Shown piece after piece: positions 61,389 to 64,000 of a stretch of DNA of 64,000 bases. Source of the stretch: Alteriqipengyuania bathyomarina_B (lineage in GTDB: Bacteria > Pseudomonadota > Alphaproteobacteria > Sphingomonadales > Sphingomonadaceae). Location: positions 558,001-622,000 of the forward strand of contig NZ_JBCFZM010000002.1 in assembly GCF_038594605.1 (NCBI RefSeq). Direction: 5' to 3'. Made by a program: the position numbers and the translations under genes. Positions within the stretch are counted from its first letter, which is position 1; the number at the start of each line of letters is the position of its first letter. Below the pieces are notes generated by a model that saw only the letters and a list, made by a program, of their open reading frames with translations, was not told the DNA's origin and searched no databases.

Positions 61389-62439
61389 GGAACCGGGCGG
61401 CTGCTGCCTGTTTCAGATGATCTTCGTGCTCGCGCTGACGATCCTCGCCTACAACCTGTATCACTGGATCTGGCCGGATCTGCGCCACAGTCTGCTCGAC
61501 AAGGCCGACCTCGCCTTCACCTTCAACGCTCCGGTGGAAGAGCGCGGACCGCTCGCTTACGGCAATCACGAGGACCGCAAGCTCTATATCTATCGCAGCG
61601 AGGATGCGCCCGAGGACGGGTTGCTGCCGGTGCTGATGTTCTTCCACGGCGGCGGATGGGATAGTGGCGACCCGTCGCAATATGGCTTCATCGGCCGCAA
61701 CTTCGCGCCCAAGGGCTTCGTGGTGGTCAATGCGGGCTATCGTCTGGTGCCCGAAGGCAAGTATCCCGCGATGCTGGCCGACGGCGCGGCGGCGCTCAAA
61801 TGGACGAGCGAGAATATCCGCAAATATGGCGGCGATCCGGATCGCATCTATCTGATGGGACACTCGGCAGGCGCCTATAATGCGGTGATGCTGGGGCTCG
61901 ACCGGCGCTGGACCCGGCGGCTGGGCCTGCCCGACGACACGATCGACGGGGTCATCGGACTGGCAGGTCCCTACGATTTCCTGCCGCTGGACAATGACAA
62001 CGAGGAAGACGCGTTCGGCGAGGCGCGTTCGCTCGCCGCGACCCAGCCGGTCCGCTTCGCCCGCAGGAACGCGCCGCCGATGCTGCTCGCCACGGGCTTC
62101 CAGGACGAAACGGTGGATCGCGAGAATTCCAAGGCCCTGTATGACGCGCTGGCTGCCAAGGGCGCGCGAGCGCGCCATGCAGTCTTCAACGACATGGGCC
62201 ATAACGGCATCCTGATGACGCTCGCCCAGCCCTTCGGCAATGATCGCTACGGCGACACGCGGGTGAAGGACGCGGTGATCGAGTTTCTGCAGGAACGGGT
62301 GCACGAGGCCGCCCGCGAACGGGTCCGCGCAGAGCGGCGCGCGCGCGAAGCACGGGCGCTGCGCGACGAGACCCGCGAGGCGGCGGACGAGGGTGCAGCC
62401 GCGCAAGCTTCAGGAGACATTCAGCCCACCGGAGGCTAG
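61330..62439 (+). CDS. Membrane-anchored alpha/beta hydrolase (BD-FAE/carboxylesterase-like)
   Basis: 369 aa. One N-terminal membrane segment (LFQMIFVLALTILAYNLY). Hydrolase motifs: MFFHGGGWDSGDPSQY (HGGG oxyanion hole), DRIYLMGHSAGAYNAV (nucleophile Ser), PMLLATGFQDETVD (Asp region) and MGHNGIL (His). The C-terminus is a long charged helix. ATG 61330 is inside the App1 gene end; a TTG at 61321 is possible. Confidence 0.85.
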   Translation: MGKHRASWKRWVRELEKKPKEPGGCCLFQMIFVLALTILAYNLYHWIWPDLRHSLLDKADLAFTFNAPVEERGPLAYGNHEDRKLYIYRSEDAPEDGLLPVLMFFHGGGWDSGDPSQYGFIGRNFAPKGFVVVNAGYRLVPEGKYPAMLADGAAALKWTSENIRKYGGDPDRIYLMGHSAGAYNAVMLGLDRRWTRRLGLPDDTIDGVIGLAGPYDFLPLDNDNEEDAFGEARSLAATQPVRFARRNAPPMLLATGFQDETVDRENSKALYDALAAKGARARHAVFNDMGHNGILMTLAQPFGNDRYGDTRVKDAVIEFLQERVHEAARERVRAERRAREARALRDETREAADEGAAAQASGDIQPTGG

Positions 62440-62451
62440 CGTGCAGCCCTA

Positions 62452-63831
62452 ATGGCGACACTCAACACATCCCTGGCCCGACTTTCCGCGCAGTTTCTTG
62501 CGTGCCTGCTCGCGGTTTCGCTGGTGGCACAGCCCGCCATGGCGCAGGGCGTCCTGCGCGATGCCGAAACCGAAGCCCTGTTGCAGGACATGGCCGCACC
62601 GCTGGTCGAGGCGGCGGGTCTGCGCCCCGGCAATGTCGATGTCGTTCTCGTCAACGACCCCTCGATCAACGCCTTCGTCGCGGGCGGGCAGGTGGTCTAC
62701 ATCCATTCCGGACTCATCAACGCAGCGGGCAGCGCGAACGAGGTTCAGGGCGTGATCGCGCACGAACTGGGCCACATCACTGGCGGTCACGTGATCAGCG
62801 GAAGCGAAGGCATGCGCACCGCACAGACCATTTCGATCCTGTCGCTGCTGCTCGGCGTGGCGGCGGCGGTGGCGGGCGGCGGCGATGCGGCAATGGGCGT
62901 GATGATGGCCGGGCAGCGCGCGGCGATGGGCAAATATCTGGCGTTCAGCCGGGTGCAGGAATCTGCCGCCGATGCAGCGGGGGCGCAATACCTCTCCGAC
63001 GCCGGCATTTCGGGCAAGGGCTCGCTCGAGTTCTTCGGAACGCTTCTCAACCAGGAATATCGTTACAACCGCAGCCAGAGCGACGAGGCCGCCTTCAACC
63101 GGACCCACCCGCTCTCGGGCGATCGCATCGCACGCCTGCGCGAAGTCTACGAAGTGGACCCTGCGTGGAATACGCCCTCCGATCCCGAGCTCGAGGCTCG
63201 CTTCCAGCGGGTAAAGGCCAAGCTTTTCGGCTATCTGGCCGAGCCGACCCAGACCTTGCGGGCGTATCCGGTGACCGACACCACCGTGCCGGCACGCTAC
63301 GCACGCGCCTACGCCTATCACAAGGATGCCCGGATCGACGCCGCGCTGAGCGAGGCCGACGCCCTCATCGCGACCGATGATACCAACCCCTATTTCCTCG
63401 AACTGCGCGGCCAGGTGCTGCTCGAATCGGGCCGGCCGGCCGAGGCGATCGTGCCACTGCGCAGGGCGACCGAACTGACCGGAGCACAGCCGCTGATCGC
63501 CTCCATGCTGGGTCATGCGCTGATCGCGACCGAAGACCCATCGCACCACGAAGAGGCGGAACAGGTGCTGCGCGCCGCGGTCGCCAAGGACCGGCTCAAT
63601 CCCTTCGCATGGTATCAGCTGGGCGTGGTCTATGCCGCGCGCGGCGACATGCCGCGGGCCCATCTCGCCAGTGCCGAACAGCAGGTGATGACCCACAATT
63701 ATATCGAGGCGCTGCGCAGCGCCCAGCGTGCCGAGGCCGCGCTGCCCGAAGGCTCTGCCGACTGGTTGCGCGCGCAGGATGTGCGGATGCAGGCGCAGGC
63801 CGCGCTCGAAGACGCGCGCGATCGCAGCTGA
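62452..63831 (+). CDS. Periplasmic M48 metalloprotease with TPR repeats (BepA-like)
   Basis: 459 aa. Signal peptide to about residue 31 (LLAVSLVAQPAMAQG). Zinc site HELGHITGGH (about residue 104) and third ligand in ESAADAAGAQYL; membrane-associated helix ILSLLLGVAAAVAGGGDAA between. The C-terminal 180 residues hold TPR-like repeats (LRGQVLLESGRPAEAIVPLR, YQLGVVYAARGDMPRAHLA). BepA-type proteins check outer membrane protein assembly. Only 12 bases from the hydrolase gene. Confidence 0.92.
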   Translation: MATLNTSLARLSAQFLACLLAVSLVAQPAMAQGVLRDAETEALLQDMAAPLVEAAGLRPGNVDVVLVNDPSINAFVAGGQVVYIHSGLINAAGSANEVQGVIAHELGHITGGHVISGSEGMRTAQTISILSLLLGVAAAVAGGGDAAMGVMMAGQRAAMGKYLAFSRVQESAADAAGAQYLSDAGISGKGSLEFFGTLLNQEYRYNRSQSDEAAFNRTHPLSGDRIARLREVYEVDPAWNTPSDPELEARFQRVKAKLFGYLAEPTQTLRAYPVTDTTVPARYARAYAYHKDARIDAALSEADALIATDDTNPYFLELRGQVLLESGRPAEAIVPLRRATELTGAQPLIASMLGHALIATEDPSHHEEAEQVLRAAVAKDRLNPFAWYQLGVVYAARGDMPRAHLASAEQQVMTHNYIEALRSAQRAEAALPEGSADWLRAQDVRMQAQAALEDARDRS

Positions 63832-63844
63832 GGGAGCCGCCGTG

Positions 63845-64000
63845 ATGAGGGAGAATATCCTGCGCGGGCTCGCCGTGTTCGCGCTCGCCCTGCTGGGCGG
63901 GCTGGTGGGTGCCGGCCTGTTTACCGCGACCGGTATCGGGAGCCGCTGGGCCGACCGGCAGACTGAGGCTTTCCTGCTCGAAAATCCCGAAATGCTCCAG
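63845..64000 (+). CDS. Start of a probable DsbA-family protein (cut by window edge)
   Basis: First 52 residues only: a membrane helix (LRGLAVFALALLGGLVGAGL) and a charged stretch ending FLLENPEMLQ, a pattern typical of the region before the thioredoxin domain in alphaproteobacterial DsbA-like oxidoreductases. ATG at 63845 (GTG at 63842 is in frame). It begins 13 bases after the protease stop, so it is probably in the same operon. Catalytic residues lie outside the window. Confidence 0.55.
   Translation, partial: MRENILRGLAVFALALLGGLVGAGLFTATGIGSRWADRQTEAFLLENPEMLQ

Overview
The window looks like a chromosomal segment of a GC-rich alphaproteobacterium of the order Sphingomonadales, most likely Erythrobacteraceae (Erythrobacter, Qipengyuania, Citromicrobium or similar). 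This rests on recognised gene families (a CYP153-type P450, MmcB, a PAS_5 protein, DUF2141 proteins, NnrU, DUF6961, POT transporter) and on the base composition. No search was run, so the genus is an inference.

Left chromosomal part (1-32 kb). This is ordinary core and envelope DNA: partial queG; an ABC-2 exporter pair; a CYP153-like P450; msrB behind a long perfect inverted repeat; a minus-strand glycosylation cluster (FAD oxidoreductase, GtrA, GT-C-like protein); tRNA-Leu(TAA); ihfB; a YtrA-type GntR regulator divergent from a POT peptide transporter; a coupled amidohydrolase/amidohydrolase/FKBP operon; NnrU; an enoyl-CoA hydratase; an APC transporter with a large cytosolic tail; dxs; a Fur/Zur regulator; msrA with a 39-aa membrane peptide upstream; an rpe-heparinase-purH operon; a DUF2141 protein; and a three-gene envelope cluster (SMR-like, HAD-UbiA fusion, DUF6798-like).

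Mobile island (32,217-56,222, about 24 kb). A 53-nt copy of the 3' part of tRNA-Arg(CCG) at 32,217-32,269 repeats the intact tRNA gene at 56,146-56,222, so these are the two attachment sites. Inside lie a tyrosine recombinase, a two-HTH regulator, a ParA-like ATPase, a small mobilisation protein, a MOBP-like relaxase with LPD7 domain and a putative oriT nick site beside an 18-bp palindrome. No type IV secretion genes are visible, so it reads as an integrative and mobilizable element. Its main cargo is a five-gene operon at 33.4-42.8 kb: a type III-like restriction helicase/nuclease, a DUF3883 nuclease, a 998-aa adenine methylase with a low-GC recognition domain, a small basic protein, and a RelE-like/UvrD helicase fusion. 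I read it as an extended restriction-modification defence locus and it is the best candidate here for an undescribed system. A second block carries two different 3'-5' exonuclease-like proteins and two orphan proteins. The right end carries two SNase-like proteins, several very small genes and a strikingly AT-rich membrane protein gene.

Right chromosomal part (56.2-64 kb). High-GC core DNA resumes: a hypothetical protein, mmcB with an SOS-box-like element, a fatty acid hydroxylase, a second DUF2141 protein, a PAS_5 protein, an App1-like (DUF2183) protein, an alpha/beta hydrolase, a BepA-like M48 protease and the start of a probable DsbA-family gene.
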